From: Halobacillus campisalis
GTDB lineage: Bacteria > Bacillota > Bacilli > Bacillales > Halobacillaceae
Assembly: GCF_030345335.1 (NCBI RefSeq)
Contig: NZ_JAPVRC010000011.1
Coordinates: forward strand, 1-64,000
DNA length: 64,000 nt
Direction of reading: 5' to 3'
Shown here: positions 39,989 to 49,077 of the stretch, piece after piece
Layout: each line of letters begins with the position of its first letter
Numbering within the stretch: position 1 is the stretch's first letter
Program-made: the position numbers and the translations under genes
The notes under the pieces: generated by a model
Database searches by the model: none
What the model saw: the letters and a program-made list of their open reading frames with translations, nothing else
What the model was told of the DNA's origin: nothing

Positions 39989-40711
39989 TTACAATTCAAG
40001 CTGTTTTCTTAACTCTTTAACGTAGTTGCGGCTAACAGAAAGCGTGTCCTTACTGCCTCTAAGCTCAAGCTGATAGGCGCCGTTAAACCATGGGATTAAG
40101 CGATCGACATAATCCAGGTTCACAAGATAACTTTTATGAATGCGGAAGAATGAAAATCCTTTCAGACGCTCTTCCATTTCCTTTAACGTCCCCTTCGTTT
40201 CGTACACCTGAGTTTTTGCGACGATTTTTGTCAGCCGGTCTTCCCTGTATACATACATAATATCAGAAGGGGTGAGGTAATGGATTTCATCATCACCTTC
40301 AATGGCCAAGCGCGTGGGACGCGACGTTGCTGCTTCCACCGGCTGCAGCTTCTTCTCTAACCGGGCAATCGCATCGCCGAGCTGCTCCTCATCAAACGGC
40401 TTTAATAAATAATCAACGGCCTCATGACGAAAAGCTTCCACGGCAAAATCAGGGTAGGCGGTCGCAAAGACGATGGCCGGTACTTTTTTCAATTCCTGAA
40501 CAGATGCAGCGACCTCCATGCCGTCCATTTTGGGCATTTCTATATCTAAGAAAATCACATCGGGCTGCAGCTGGATCGCTTTCATAATAGCTTCATCTCC
40601 AGAATCTGCTTCTCCTACAATATCGATTGAATCATAGGACTTCAGCAAGTAGATTAACTCTTCCCGGCTGAAACGTTCATCATCGACGATCAGTGCCTTG
40701 ATTGAACCCAT
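39989..40711 (-). CDS. lytT: LytT-family response regulator (REC plus LytTR), 240 aa
   Basis: Receiver domain residues 1-120: LIVDDERFSREEL, phospho-acceptor in VIFLDIEMPKMDG (Asp about 55), FATAYPDFAVEAF and LLKPFDEE. LytTR DNA-binding domain residues about 140-240: MYVYREDRLTKIVAKTQVYETKGTLKEMEE and FFRIHKSYLVNLDYVDRLIPW. Stop-start overlap (ATG/TAA within one base) with the kinase gene. In the pyruvate systems of E. coli (BtsR) and Bacillus (LytT) the partner controls a pyruvate carrier; here cstA is next on the strand. Confidence 0.92.
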   Translation of the reverse strand: MGSIKALIVDDERFSREELIYLLKSYDSIDIVGEADSGDEAIMKAIQLQPDVIFLDIEMPKMDGMEVAASVQELKKVPAIVFATAYPDFAVEAFRHEAVDYLLKPFDEEQLGDAIARLEKKLQPVEAATSRPTRLAIEGDDEIHYLTPSDIMYVYREDRLTKIVAKTQVYETKGTLKEMEERLKGFSFFRIHKSYLVNLDYVDRLIPWFNGAYQLELRGSKDTLSVSRNYVKELRKQLEL

Positions 40712-42456
40712 TACGCGGATACCTCCTTTCCTTGATGAGGAATATCAAATGATATAGTTGTTCCTTCCCCAGGCGTACTTTCAATGTGAAGCTTCGATTG
40801 TTCACCGTGCATATGGACTAAGCGTTTATTAACGTTCATAAGCCCTAGACCTGTACCTTTTTCGGAATGGACTTCTTTTTCTCCAAGGGTGGCTAAACGC
40901 TCAGATGTCATTCCGCTTCCATTATCAATAAGCGTGATTCTGACCGATTCGCCAAAATTACTTATTTGAATCGTAATTTCGCAGTCGTCTTCCTTATCTT
41001 TGATGCCATGCTTAATGCAGTTTTCGACGAGAGGCTGCAGCGTAAGCGGCGCTATTTTTACAGAGAGAGCGGAATCATCCACCTTGTAGTTCACGCGTAA
41101 CTTATCGACAAAACGCGTCTCTTCAATGAGCAGGTAAGCTTTGACATGCTTCAATTCTTCATCAAGTGACGTCCACGTCTTCGTCGTAGCGCCAAGATTT
41201 TGTCGGAAAAATTTCGATAAAGCAATCAGAAGAGAGCGGGCACGGTCCGGTTTTGTGCGGATCAGCGACACAATGACATTTAAAGAATTAAATAAAAAAT
41301 GCGGATTGATTTGCGCCTGCAATGCTCTTACTTCGGCTTCCCTTGCCAGCTCCTGCGCTTTCTCAGCCTCGGCAATTTCAAGTTGCTGGCCAAGCAGGGC
41401 ACTCAGCCCTTGAATCAGCTCCAGCAGGACATTGGAAATTTCTTTTTCCGAGCGCACATAGAATTTCAGCGTGCCGACCACTTCATGTCGTTTCTTCAAC
41501 GGAGCGATCACAGCGGCTCCAAGCGGACAGTCCGAATGGCTGCACTGGATGTCATCATGCGTCGCCACAATCAACGTCCCCTTTTGAATGACTTCTCTTG
41601 TGGCGTCAGTTTGAATATTTTCTCCGGAGCGGTGGTGATCATCCGCCTCTCCGACATGAGCCAGAATCTTCTCCTGATCGGTCATCGAAATCGCACTCAC
41701 GTCCACTTCGTCATAGATAATCTGGCAGGCTTTTTGAGAGGAATCCTTCGTTAATCCTTTTCTTAAGTAAGCGACCGTTGACTCCGCGAGCTTCAACGCT
41801 TTCTGAGCCTGGAGCGCTCCCGCTTTTTCTTCCTCATTTAAAACATTTCGAATGATAAGCAAAAAGAGGGCAGCCCCCACGCCATTTGCGATAATCATCG
41901 GAAGCCCTATATCCTGTACAAGCGCCCATGCACGGGGAAAAGGCTGGGCGACGGCTAAAATAATGCCCATCTGCAGGGTCTCAGCCAGCCCTCCGATCAG
42001 AAGAGCCGTCTTCAGCTTCAGCGGCTTATCTTTTTTATGAAAAAAACCAGCAAGCACACCGGCGACAACAGCCGAAATCCCGCAGGCAAAGCCTGTAAAG
42101 CCACCGAGCGAGAAGCGGTGGATGCCGGCAATCAGACCGGCCCCGATCCCAATGCGGTATCCGCCGAACAGACCAGCAGCCACAATTCCGATTACCCTCG
42201 AGTTGGCAATCGCTTCACTCTCTACTAAATCCATCGCCCATCTTCCAAACTCAAGAGAGCTCGTATCATACGTAATACCTGTATACGTACCAATAATCCC
42301 GAATAATCCGAAAAAACCAATCGCCATCATCTGCTGTCCCGGATTCAAAGACTTACGGTCGATCAGCTCCCGGAAAAAACGGAACCTCGTTATAATGAAA
42401 GCCACCGTCACGATGATGCCGAGCCGCTCCAGCATCGGGAGAAGTAATTCAAACAT
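40711..42456 (-). CDS. lytS: LytS-family sensor histidine kinase (581 aa)
   Basis: N-terminal 5TM-5TMR-LYT membrane sensor (GFFGLFGIIGTYTGITYD; SRVIGIVAAGLFGGYRIGIGAGLIAGIHRFSLGG), residues 1-200; a GAF domain about 220-365 with a Cys-rich CSHSDCPLGA; the HisKA-type H box INPHFLFNSLNVI (His about 392); N box VENCIKHGIKD and G boxes DNGSGMT and GTGLGLMNV. Sensor of pyruvate or envelope state. ATG at 42456. A cre box lies upstream. Confidence 0.92.
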   Translation of the reverse strand: MFELLLPMLERLGIIVTVAFIITRFRFFRELIDRKSLNPGQQMMAIGFFGLFGIIGTYTGITYDTSSLEFGRWAMDLVESEAIANSRVIGIVAAGLFGGYRIGIGAGLIAGIHRFSLGGFTGFACGISAVVAGVLAGFFHKKDKPLKLKTALLIGGLAETLQMGIILAVAQPFPRAWALVQDIGLPMIIANGVGAALFLLIIRNVLNEEEKAGALQAQKALKLAESTVAYLRKGLTKDSSQKACQIIYDEVDVSAISMTDQEKILAHVGEADDHHRSGENIQTDATREVIQKGTLIVATHDDIQCSHSDCPLGAAVIAPLKKRHEVVGTLKFYVRSEKEISNVLLELIQGLSALLGQQLEIAEAEKAQELAREAEVRALQAQINPHFLFNSLNVIVSLIRTKPDRARSLLIALSKFFRQNLGATTKTWTSLDEELKHVKAYLLIEETRFVDKLRVNYKVDDSALSVKIAPLTLQPLVENCIKHGIKDKEDDCEITIQISNFGESVRITLIDNGSGMTSERLATLGEKEVHSEKGTGLGLMNVNKRLVHMHGEQSKLHIESTPGEGTTISFDIPHQGKEVSA

Positions 42457-42500
42457 CTGACTCGTCCTTCCCAGTCTTTTTGCTTCTATTGTAGCATGCT

Positions 42501-42514
42501 TGAAAACGTTTCAT
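42501..42514. promoter_or_regulatory. cre box upstream of lytS-lytT
   Basis: TGAAAACGTTTCAT, a near-perfect symmetrical CcpA site 45 bases before the lytS start, so CcpA would repress the sensor as well as the transporter. The rest of the gap to 42802 shows no gene. Confidence 0.72.
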
Positions 42515-42802
42515 ACAAATGGGGAATTCTTCCGTTAGTTGTGAAAATCTTTGAGGAGGGAGGAGTGAAAGGATTTAGACTTCGTTACATAGCCGCCACA
42601 GTATTATTTTATAGGACTACAATAAACATGCTTAAGTCAGGCTCCCACAGGTTCACTTAGCATTCATTTAGAGAAATACTTTCCCAATACGAAATTGGAA
42701 ACAGACATGTTACATTGATAGTACTATCGGTCGTAAATACTCCATGCAAACTATAAGTGGAGAAACGACAAATTAAAAATATAAGATTTAAGGATGACAT
42801 GC

Positions 42803-43555
42803 ATGAAACGACCAACGATATTACTCATGCTCGCTTCCCTTATTACTTTAATATCTGGATGTAACATATCTGATGGGGAAGAGGAGCAGGAAGTAACCAA
42901 AGAACAAGAAAAAACTAAAACCGAGCAAGAAGACAAACCACAGGTGGAAGATATCATTATTCACAGTGCTACAGAAGAAAAAGAAACGCCAGGCGAAGCC
43001 GTCCAGGAACAATACGAAGTTGTTTTCAGCGATGAAGAGAGTGAATTTCCTAAAGAGTCTTCCATCCTTCATGAAACCTCTTTGGAGGACCGAAGCATCG
43101 TTACTATCCGTTCACCTGAAGGGGAAAACAACTATAGTGTTTTTCTATACGAACGAGAAAATGTGTGGAAAATTAGAGGTTTCCTGCGCATCGATGCGAA
43201 TCAAGGGGAAAGGTTTACGGATGCTGAAGGATTGACTTTACCTATGGATCACTTTAGAACGACTGATTTACATGTAGAGGATACAGAAAGTGATATGTGG
43301 ACGTTTGTAAACGATGAAAAAGTAGTCAATATAACGATGTTCGAGGAATTTCCACTAAGACAAGAAGCAGGGGGAGTAGAGCTTGCGGATGGAAGAAAAG
43401 GAAATGTCCAGGAAGATTCCTATGGCAACAGTTCCATCTACTATTATGATAGAGGAAAAGTAGTCGTTGTATCTGGAACCCTTACGGAAAAAGAAGCGAT
43501 TGACTTAGCGAAATCGTTACCTCCATCCAGTTCATCTGATTTCCCCAAACAATAG
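42803..43555 (+). CDS. Putative lipoprotein (250 aa)
   Basis: Signal peptide MKRPTILLMLASLITLISGC with lipobox ISGC, then a Glu/Lys-rich linker of about 35 aa and a domain of about 190 aa with SIVTIRSPEGENNYSVFLYERENVWKIRGFL and VVVVSGTLTEKEAIDLAKSLP, which recalls DUF4367/YhfM-like lipoproteins. ATG 42803 is chosen over 42794 for spacing from AAGG. Terminator follows. Confidence 0.78.
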   Translation: MKRPTILLMLASLITLISGCNISDGEEEQEVTKEQEKTKTEQEDKPQVEDIIIHSATEEKETPGEAVQEQYEVVFSDEESEFPKESSILHETSLEDRSIVTIRSPEGENNYSVFLYERENVWKIRGFLRIDANQGERFTDAEGLTLPMDHFRTTDLHVEDTESDMWTFVNDEKVVNITMFEEFPLRQEAGGVELADGRKGNVQEDSYGNSSIYYYDRGKVVVVSGTLTEKEAIDLAKSLPPSSSSDFPKQ

Positions 43556-43570
43556 TTCAATGGTGCGTCA

Positions 43571-43605
43571 AAACAGCAGCAGCCAGCAAGGCTGCTGTTG
43601 TTTTT
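43571..43605 (+). terminator. Rho-independent terminator
   Basis: AACAGCAGCAGCC-agcaa-GGCTGCTGTTGTTTTTAG after the lipoprotein gene. Confidence 0.8.
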
Positions 43606-43634
43606 AGTTACTCATCTTAAGATCAGTTTTAACC

Positions 43635-43671
43635 AAATGTTAGAAAAACTCCTGCACATGTAAGAATTCCG
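43635..43671. repeat. Tandem repeat with 21-bp spacing, array 3 (2 units)
   Basis: AAATGTTAGAA at 43635 and ACATGTAAGAA at 43656: same motif and exact 21-bp spacing as arrays 1 and 2. Confidence 0.6.
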
Positions 43672-43785
43672 AATCGCATCTTTCATTCACCTTCTAATTC
43701 ATTAAATTTTCCAGACATTCCTTTTCTTGCATAGGACCATTGACCCGAGTAAAATGAGTCGTAGAATGATAGAAAGGATGTTTTT

Positions 43786-44220
43786 ATGGGGATCTCTGTC
43801 GGATTTACTAAAAGGTTTGCCGCCTCACTATTGGACGGGCTGGTCGTTTTCTTACCGATTGCTCTCATTTCGTATCTTCTGTTTCAAGCAGCGCCCGATG
43901 ATGCTTTACCGAGCCTTACGCAGTCGCTATATATGCTTATTGTGCCTGTCGTGTGGCACGGGTACGTTGTCGGCAAGAAAATGATGGGCATCCGCATAGT
44001 GAAAAAAGATGGAAGCGACGTCGGAATAGGGGCGATGCTGCTGCGCGTATTTGTAGCTGGTCTCGTTTACGCCCTGACGGTTGGCATCGGATATATCGTC
44101 AGTGCGTTTATGGTCTTCATTCGAAAGGACCATCGCGCAATCCACGACTTGATCGCCGGTACTTATGTAACGGATGCAGAACCAGGGCAAGTGATTCCTT
44201 TAGAAGAGGCTCTTGATTGA
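43786..44220 (+). CDS. RDD-family membrane protein (144 aa)
   Basis: GFTKRFAASLLDGLVVFLP (R-x-x-A-x-x-x-D, the RDD element at residues 6-20), then GYVVGKKMMGIRIVKKDGSDVGIGAMLLR and a third helix, ending RKDHRAIHDLIAGTYV. Typical three-helix RDD protein; transport role suspected in the family. ATG 43786 after AAAGGATG. Confidence 0.88.
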   Translation: MGISVGFTKRFAASLLDGLVVFLPIALISYLLFQAAPDDALPSLTQSLYMLIVPVVWHGYVVGKKMMGIRIVKKDGSDVGIGAMLLRVFVAGLVYALTVGIGYIVSAFMVFIRKDHRAIHDLIAGTYVTDAEPGQVIPLEEALD

Positions 44221-44572
44221 GAGAAAAGTAACGTATGACTATATGTATATTGGACTCGTTTTAGTGTGACTAAGTTTGGTTATCGTGAATGGTGCTTTTT
44301 TTCACAGTATGTCTGATAGTCTGTTCACCGTTGTCACCTTACTATCGTTAAGCCCTTTATTTCTCAAAACACTTGATCGTGCAAAGACGAGAGTGAATGA
44401 GAAATAGTAAAGATCCCTCCTTCCATTGAGGAAGGAGGGATCTCTTAATATACTAAGCAGGGACTGGAATATAAGAATGAATGATAGCATCTATTAATTA
44501 CTACTAGTCTTTAGCTTGAAAAATAGCCACCAGGCAGTAGAAAAACATAATCGAACGATCCCCGCCGCTCGA
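44221..44572. other. Intergenic stretch with terminator
   Basis: A 32-codon frame at 44309-44407 (MSDSLFTVVTLLSLSPLFLK...) lacks a ribosome site and is not called. The hairpin at 44411-44444 is the only clear element. Confidence 0.45.
44411..44444. terminator. Strong rho-independent terminator
   Basis: AGATCCCTCCTTCC-attga-GGAAGGAGGGATCTCTT: near-perfect 14-bp stem. Confidence 0.82.
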
Positions 44573-44839
44573 TTATATCTTCGACAGTTCCTTCAACTCA
44601 AAGTGATCAGCCACCATATCGAAATCCCTCACTACATTAAACAAATGCCATTCAGAGAAATTATTGACGCTTTCCCACACTTGAGGACCGATCTTGAATG
44701 TGTAATATTCTCCTTCTGTAAAAAAGCAGTGATGGGGCGCGTCCAACACTTTTTGGAAGGCTTCTTCATTTTTCGCTTCGTTCAAAAGCAAGGGCTTTTT
44801 GCTGATAATGCTTCGTTTACATTTCGCTTTAATTTTCAT
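44573..44839 (-). CDS. Hypothetical protein (88 aa)
   Basis: ATG 44839 with AAGGAGC upstream. Basic N terminus (MKIKAKCKRSIISKKPLLL) and an acidic-aromatic middle (CFFTEGEYYTFKIGPQVWESV; FSEWHLFNVVRDFDMVADHFELKEL). Soluble, probably a small beta-rich domain. No family recognised. Confidence 0.7.
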   Translation of the reverse strand: MKIKAKCKRSIISKKPLLLNEAKNEEAFQKVLDAPHHCFFTEGEYYTFKIGPQVWESVNNFSEWHLFNVVRDFDMVADHFELKELSKI

Positions 44840-45060
44840 AGGAAGCAGCTCCTTTTTTAATAGATTCTTGTATGATTATTCTATCCAAGAAGTCTGAAAA
44901 TTATAACAATAAAATCGGACAATCTTTATCTGCTGATTTAAAGCCCCGGGTGTTCTTTGGAGTAGCGGGGTTTATTTCCTTTTTATCTTATTCTTCAATT
45001 GTGTTTTTTTAATTTTGGAAAAATTCAGTTTACAAAACTATGAATCTCTTATACAATTTC

Positions 45061-45077
45061 CAGTATACTGTATACAG
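45061..45077. promoter_or_regulatory. Candidate GntR/FCD operator
   Basis: CAGTATACTGTATACAG is a near-perfect palindrome 23 bases before the regulator start. Position and symmetry fit an autoregulatory operator, which could also control the dctPQM genes if they share this promoter. Confidence 0.65.
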
Positions 45078-45100
45078 AAATTTTGTAGGTGGAGTGATTC

Positions 45101-45754
45101 ATGAAAAGAGTCAATAAGAAGATGTCGATATCGGATCAAACGTATGATTTGCTGCGTCAATCTATTGTTTCTGGTGAGTTTTCTCCTGATCAGGAATTAC
45201 GGGAAGAAAAAATCGCTAAGCAGATCGGTGTCAGTCGAACGCCGCTGCGTGATGCTTTGCGCCGCCTCTCTATGGATGGACTCGTTGTCCTTAGAAATGG
45301 TAAACCGGCCAAGGTGGCTACGTTTACTATTGAAGGTTCTTTGCACCTGATGGAAGTCCGCTCGCTGTTGGAAATGCACAACCTCCGAACAATCACCCCT
45401 ATTTTATCTAAAGAAATCATCAAACAATTGCGGGATAATGTAACCCATCAGAGGAAAGCGATTGCAAAGGAAGATTACGAGACGTTTGTCGAGCTGGATC
45501 GGGATTTTCATTTACTGCTGACGGAAGCCAATGAGAACAAGAAGCTGCAAGACTTAATTTTGCAAATGAATTCAGGGGATTATCGCGCATTTATCATCTT
45601 ATCGAACACGCTGCCTCAAAGTGCCGAAGCTGCATGCGATGAACATGAAGGCATATTGGAAGCGGTGGAGGAAGGAGCTGTGGAGCGAGCCGTCGAAGCG
45701 ATGGATGTACATATGAACAATATTGTTAACCGAATTACACAATATCACACATAG
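45101..45754 (+). CDS. GntR-family regulator, FCD subfamily (217 aa)
   Basis: N-terminal winged HTH (YDLLRQSIVSGEFSPDQELREEKIAKQIGVSRTPLRDALRRLSMDGLV) and a helical FCD ligand domain with metal ligands in MEVRSLLEMHNL, DRDFHLLLTEA, DEHEGILEAV and AMDVHMNNIVNR. FCD regulators of TRAP operons respond to organic or sugar acids. ATG at 45101. The TRAP genes follow after 11 bases. Confidence 0.92.
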   Translation: MKRVNKKMSISDQTYDLLRQSIVSGEFSPDQELREEKIAKQIGVSRTPLRDALRRLSMDGLVVLRNGKPAKVATFTIEGSLHLMEVRSLLEMHNLRTITPILSKEIIKQLRDNVTHQRKAIAKEDYETFVELDRDFHLLLTEANENKKLQDLILQMNSGDYRAFIILSNTLPQSAEAACDEHEGILEAVEEGAVERAVEAMDVHMNNIVNRITQYHT

Positions 45755-45765
45755 GAGGAGTACAT

Positions 45766-46785
45766 ATGAAAAAGGTAATGGTTCTATTCGCGGCTCTCGT
45801 CATGTTAGCCGCTTGCGGACGTCCAGATTCTGGCGGTGATGGTGATTCAGAGGACGGCGGCGGAGAAAGTCACACGATCAGTATCGCTCACTTAGTTTCT
45901 GAAGATCAGTCGTCTCATATCGCAGCTGAATCTTTTAAAGAGAAAGTGGAAGAAGAATCGGATGGACAGATTACAGTTGAGCTTCACCCGAACGGTGAGC
46001 TGTATCCATCTGATCGAGAAGCGATCGAAGCCGTCCAGCAAGGAAATGTGGAAATGACGATTCCAGCGGTTGCCTCAATTTCTTCTTTTAATGAAGATTT
46101 CATGGTATTTGATCTACCTTTCTTATTTGAAGACTACGACGAGGCTTATTCAGTGTTGGATGGAGAGATCGGGCAGGGACTGCTTGATGATCTGACAGAA
46201 CAAAATATTAAAGGACTCGTTTTTGCGGAAAATGGTTTCCGTCATCTATCGAATAACGAAGGTCCGGTTGAGTCCTTAGAGGATATTCAAGGATTGAAAA
46301 TGCGTACGCTGGAAAGTCCGGTTCATACGGCTACTTTCAACGCTCTTGGAATGAACGCTTCTCCGTTCGCTTTTGGTGAGCTTTACACAGCCCTCCAGCA
46401 AGGAACGTATGATGCGATGGAAGCGCCTGTGTCCTTGTTTTATACGAATAAGTTCTTTGAAGTACAGGACTATTTGACCCAGACAGGTCACGTCTATGCG
46501 CCGACGGCTCTATTGATGAACAACGAATTTTACGAAGGTCTATCTTCAGACTTGCAGGATTTAGTCGTTGAAGCTTCTGAAGAATACCGCGAGGAACAAA
46601 GAGAACTGGCTCAACAGCAGGATAGTGAGTTCTTAGAAGAATTAAAAGCAGAAGGCATGGAAGTCAATGAGCCTTCCGAGGAATTGATGGAATCCTTCCG
46701 TGATGAAGTGGAATCTGTGTATGACGAATTTGAAGATGAGATCGGTGCCGATCTTGTCGAAGATGTTCAAAACGCCAGTGAATAA
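45766..46785 (+). CDS. dctP: TRAP transporter solute-binding lipoprotein DctP (339 aa)
   Basis: Lipoprotein signal MKKVMVLFAALVMLAAC; DctP-fold landmarks ISIAHLVSEDQSSHIAAESFKEKVEE, LHPNGELYPSDREAIEAVQQGNVEM, LPFLFEDYDEAY and LKMRTLESPVHTATFNALGMNASPFAFGELYTALQQGTYDAMEAP with the carboxylate-binding Arg. Captures an organic acid outside the cell. Followed by a hairpin before dctQ. Confidence 0.92.
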   Translation: MKKVMVLFAALVMLAACGRPDSGGDGDSEDGGGESHTISIAHLVSEDQSSHIAAESFKEKVEEESDGQITVELHPNGELYPSDREAIEAVQQGNVEMTIPAVASISSFNEDFMVFDLPFLFEDYDEAYSVLDGEIGQGLLDDLTEQNIKGLVFAENGFRHLSNNEGPVESLEDIQGLKMRTLESPVHTATFNALGMNASPFAFGELYTALQQGTYDAMEAPVSLFYTNKFFEVQDYLTQTGHVYAPTALLMNNEFYEGLSSDLQDLVVEASEEYREEQRELAQQQDSEFLEELKAEGMEVNEPSEELMESFRDEVESVYDEFEDEIGADLVEDVQNASE

Positions 46786-46793
46786 CGACAGGA

Positions 46794-46819
46794 AAAAGGA
46801 AGGCGGCTGCCTTCCTTTT
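46794..46819 (+). terminator. Stem-loop between dctP and dctQ
   Basis: AAAAGGAAGGCGGCTGCCTTCCTTTT: a long stem with a small loop inside the operon. Likely gives partial termination or stabilises the dctP transcript, so that the binding protein is made in excess. Confidence 0.75.
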
Positions 46820-46843
46820 AATACATAATAGGGTGGGACAGTC

Positions 46844-47338
46844 ATGGCGAAGATTTTCGCAAACTTTGAAAAAGGAATACTCGTGTCAACACTTGTCCTG
46901 ATGGTCGTCCTTATTTTCGGCCAAGTGGTTGGACGGTACATATTTCAATCGGCTCCAAGCTGGACGGAAGAAATCGCCCGCTATTTACACATTTTCCAGG
47001 TGTGGGTCGGCGCAAGCTATGCTGTGAAATTGAGAGAACACATACGTGTCGATGCATTCATTACCCTGTTCCATGGGTTAGTGAGAAAAATACTAGAGTC
47101 GATCAGCGTCATTTTATGGTTTTCGCTCGTATTATTTTTAGCGATATTCGGAACCGCGCTCGTGATGGATACGATCAGCTACGGCCAGCGCTCACCGGCC
47201 ATGCAGATTCCGATGTGGATTCCTATGGTCGCCGTACCGATCGGGTCTCTTGGGATGGCGATCCGATTAGTCTTCCAGCTCATCGAGATTTGGAAAGGAA
47301 ATTATGAAAAACCAAAAAGTGAGGGGATTGCCACATGA
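46844..47338 (+). CDS. dctQ: TRAP transporter small membrane subunit DctQ (164 aa)
   Basis: Four helices; typical DctQ features VVLIFGQVVGRYIFQSAPSWTEEIARYLHIFQVWVGASYAVKLREHIRVD and PMWIPMVAVPIGSLGMAIRLV. ATG 46844. Its stop overlaps the dctM start by 4 bases. Confidence 0.92.
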   Translation: MAKIFANFEKGILVSTLVLMVVLIFGQVVGRYIFQSAPSWTEEIARYLHIFQVWVGASYAVKLREHIRVDAFITLFHGLVRKILESISVILWFSLVLFLAIFGTALVMDTISYGQRSPAMQIPMWIPMVAVPIGSLGMAIRLVFQLIEIWKGNYEKPKSEGIAT

Positions 47339-48618
47339 GTGTTCTCCTCTTATTTGGAACGCTGTTCGTCTGTCTGCTTATTGGAGTACCCATTGCGATA
47401 TCGCTGGGTGTATCGGCTTTAACAGCCATTTACTTCGGAACGACGCTCCCTCTTGATATCATCGTGCAAAAAGCTTTTACATCATTAGATTCTTTTCCGC
47501 TATTAGCGATCCCGTTCTTCATGCTGGCCGGTATATTGATGGGGAAAGGCGGCGTTTCTAAACGACTGCTTCACTTAGCAACCTCCATGGTCGGCTGGAT
47601 GACCGGTGGCTTGTCGATGGTCACGATCGTCGCCTGTATGTTTTTCGCAGCCATTTCAGGGTCAGGCCCCGCAACCGTTGCAGCCATCGGCGGCTTCATG
47701 ATACCAGCTATGATCGCCAAAAATTATAAACCCGGCTTTGCCGCCAGTGTCCCGGCAGCAGCTGGTTCCATCGGGGTCATCATCCCGCCGAGTATCCCTT
47801 TTGTTATCTACGGCGTCACCGCGAACGTATCGGTCGGCGACATGTTTATCGCCGGAATCATCCCGGGGATGCTCATTGCCGTACTATTAATGGTAACCGC
47901 GTATATTATTTCTGTGAAAAATAACTACCGGCCGGAAGACGGCGTAAAGACGACCGGAAAAGAAGTGTTCCGCGCATTAAACGATGCAAAGTGGGCGCTG
48001 TTCATTCCAGTTATCATCTTAGGCGGAATTTATGGCGGCGTCTTCTCCCCGACTGAAGCGGCCGTCGTGTCTGTCGTCTATGCTCTTATTATCGGAGCTT
48101 TCATCTACAAGGAACTGACATGGAAGACAGTCTATGACTCATTCATTCAGACGATCATCATCAATTCAACGACGATGATCATTATCTGCCTGTCCGTCTC
48201 CTTTGCCTATTTCATGACGCTCGTCCACATACCCGACCAAATATCAAGCTACCTGACAGGCTTGACGACGAACCCGATTTTCATATTGATCGTCATTAAC
48301 CTGCTGCTTCTCTTTGTCGGAATGTTCATCGATACGATATCTGCTGTGGTCATTTTGACACCTGTACTGCTGCCGATCGTCACAGAGTTCGGCATCGATC
48401 CCGTTCACTTTGGTGTCATCTTAGTCGCTAACCTGGCCATCGGATTTGTCACCCCGCCTGTAGGCGTCAACTTATTCGTCGCCTCCACCGTCGGAAAAGT
48501 GAAATTCGAAAAAATCGTCGTAGGCGTCATTCCGTTTTTAGTGGCAATGATTTTCGCTTTGCTTATCATTACGTATGTTCCTGCGTTGTCGATGTGGCTG
48601 ACGGAAATGTATCGATAG
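47335..48618 (+). CDS. dctM: TRAP transporter large permease DctM (427 aa)
   Basis: Twelve-helix DctM: LLFGTLFVCLLIGVPIAISLGVSALTAI, ISGSGPATVAAIGGFMIPAM, GSIGVIIPPSIPFVIYG, FSPTEAAVVSVVYAL and IGFVTPPVGVNLFVASTVG. Na-dependent organic-acid uptake with DctPQ. The stop (TAG at 48618) lies inside the first bases of leader copy B. Confidence 0.93.
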   Translation: MSVLLLFGTLFVCLLIGVPIAISLGVSALTAIYFGTTLPLDIIVQKAFTSLDSFPLLAIPFFMLAGILMGKGGVSKRLLHLATSMVGWMTGGLSMVTIVACMFFAAISGSGPATVAAIGGFMIPAMIAKNYKPGFAASVPAAAGSIGVIIPPSIPFVIYGVTANVSVGDMFIAGIIPGMLIAVLLMVTAYIISVKNNYRPEDGVKTTGKEVFRALNDAKWALFIPVIILGGIYGGVFSPTEAAVVSVVYALIIGAFIYKELTWKTVYDSFIQTIIINSTTMIIICLSVSFAYFMTLVHIPDQISSYLTGLTTNPIFILIVINLLLLFVGMFIDTISAVVILTPVLLPIVTEFGIDPVHFGVILVANLAIGFVTPPVGVNLFVASTVGKVKFEKIVVGVIPFLVAMIFALLIITYVPALSMWLTEMYR

Positions 48619-48809
48619 TTTTTTAGAAAGGTCTTGAAGAGGAGGGTTTCTCTGCAGGGCTTTTTCTTTTGGGGATTGGAATTTTTATAGAGCTTAGGTT
48701 ATTTATCTTCATGATATAAGCATTGTATCTTTATTAATTAAGGGGGATATATCTTGAGACTGAGTCTTAAAGTAACGGGCAGGTTAGTTGAAGACTCAGT
48801 TTCGAGATA
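48615..48809 (+). repeat. Conserved leader (3-prime half) plus compact site, copy B
   Basis: Begins ATAGTTTTTTAGAAAGGTC at the dctM stop codon, then GTTTCTCTGCAGGGCTTTTTC and TTAGGTTATTTATCTTCATGA, matching the last 190 bases of copies A and C block by block, and ends in compact site 33. It implies an insertion exactly at the end of dctM. Confidence 0.72.
48750..48809 (+). repeat. Cassette site 33, compact palindrome (60 bp)
   Basis: TATCTTGAGACTGAGTCTT, AAAGTAACGGGCA, GGTTAGTTGAAGACT, CAGTTTCGAGATA. The outer 19-base arms pair with only two G-T mismatches; the inner TAAC pairs with GTTA. Best copy of the short form. Confidence 0.9.
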
Positions 48810-49077
48810 ATAGTAAGTTTTGAAACGATATCTGTACTTATTCGTATATAAAATATAGTGCTTTTACGAGAGATCGTTATCTAAGACCTTTTGATATTTT
48901 AGTTTAGCTGCTCTAATAGTATTTTGGTCAGAACCCAAAAAGGAATTGCAGTTAGAGACTTGGAGTAAACTGTGATTCCATTTGAATATTACATAACTCT
49001 AAACTTGTTTCTCTGTCATAACTTTGGCATGTTAAAAGATAATCATCTTTAAAATAGAATTGTAGGGAGGTTAGCAC

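Noticed and set aside
44309-44407. Small ORF MSDSLFTVV... (32 codons)
   Set aside because: Plausible helix but no Shine-Dalgarno sequence and no relatives in the window.
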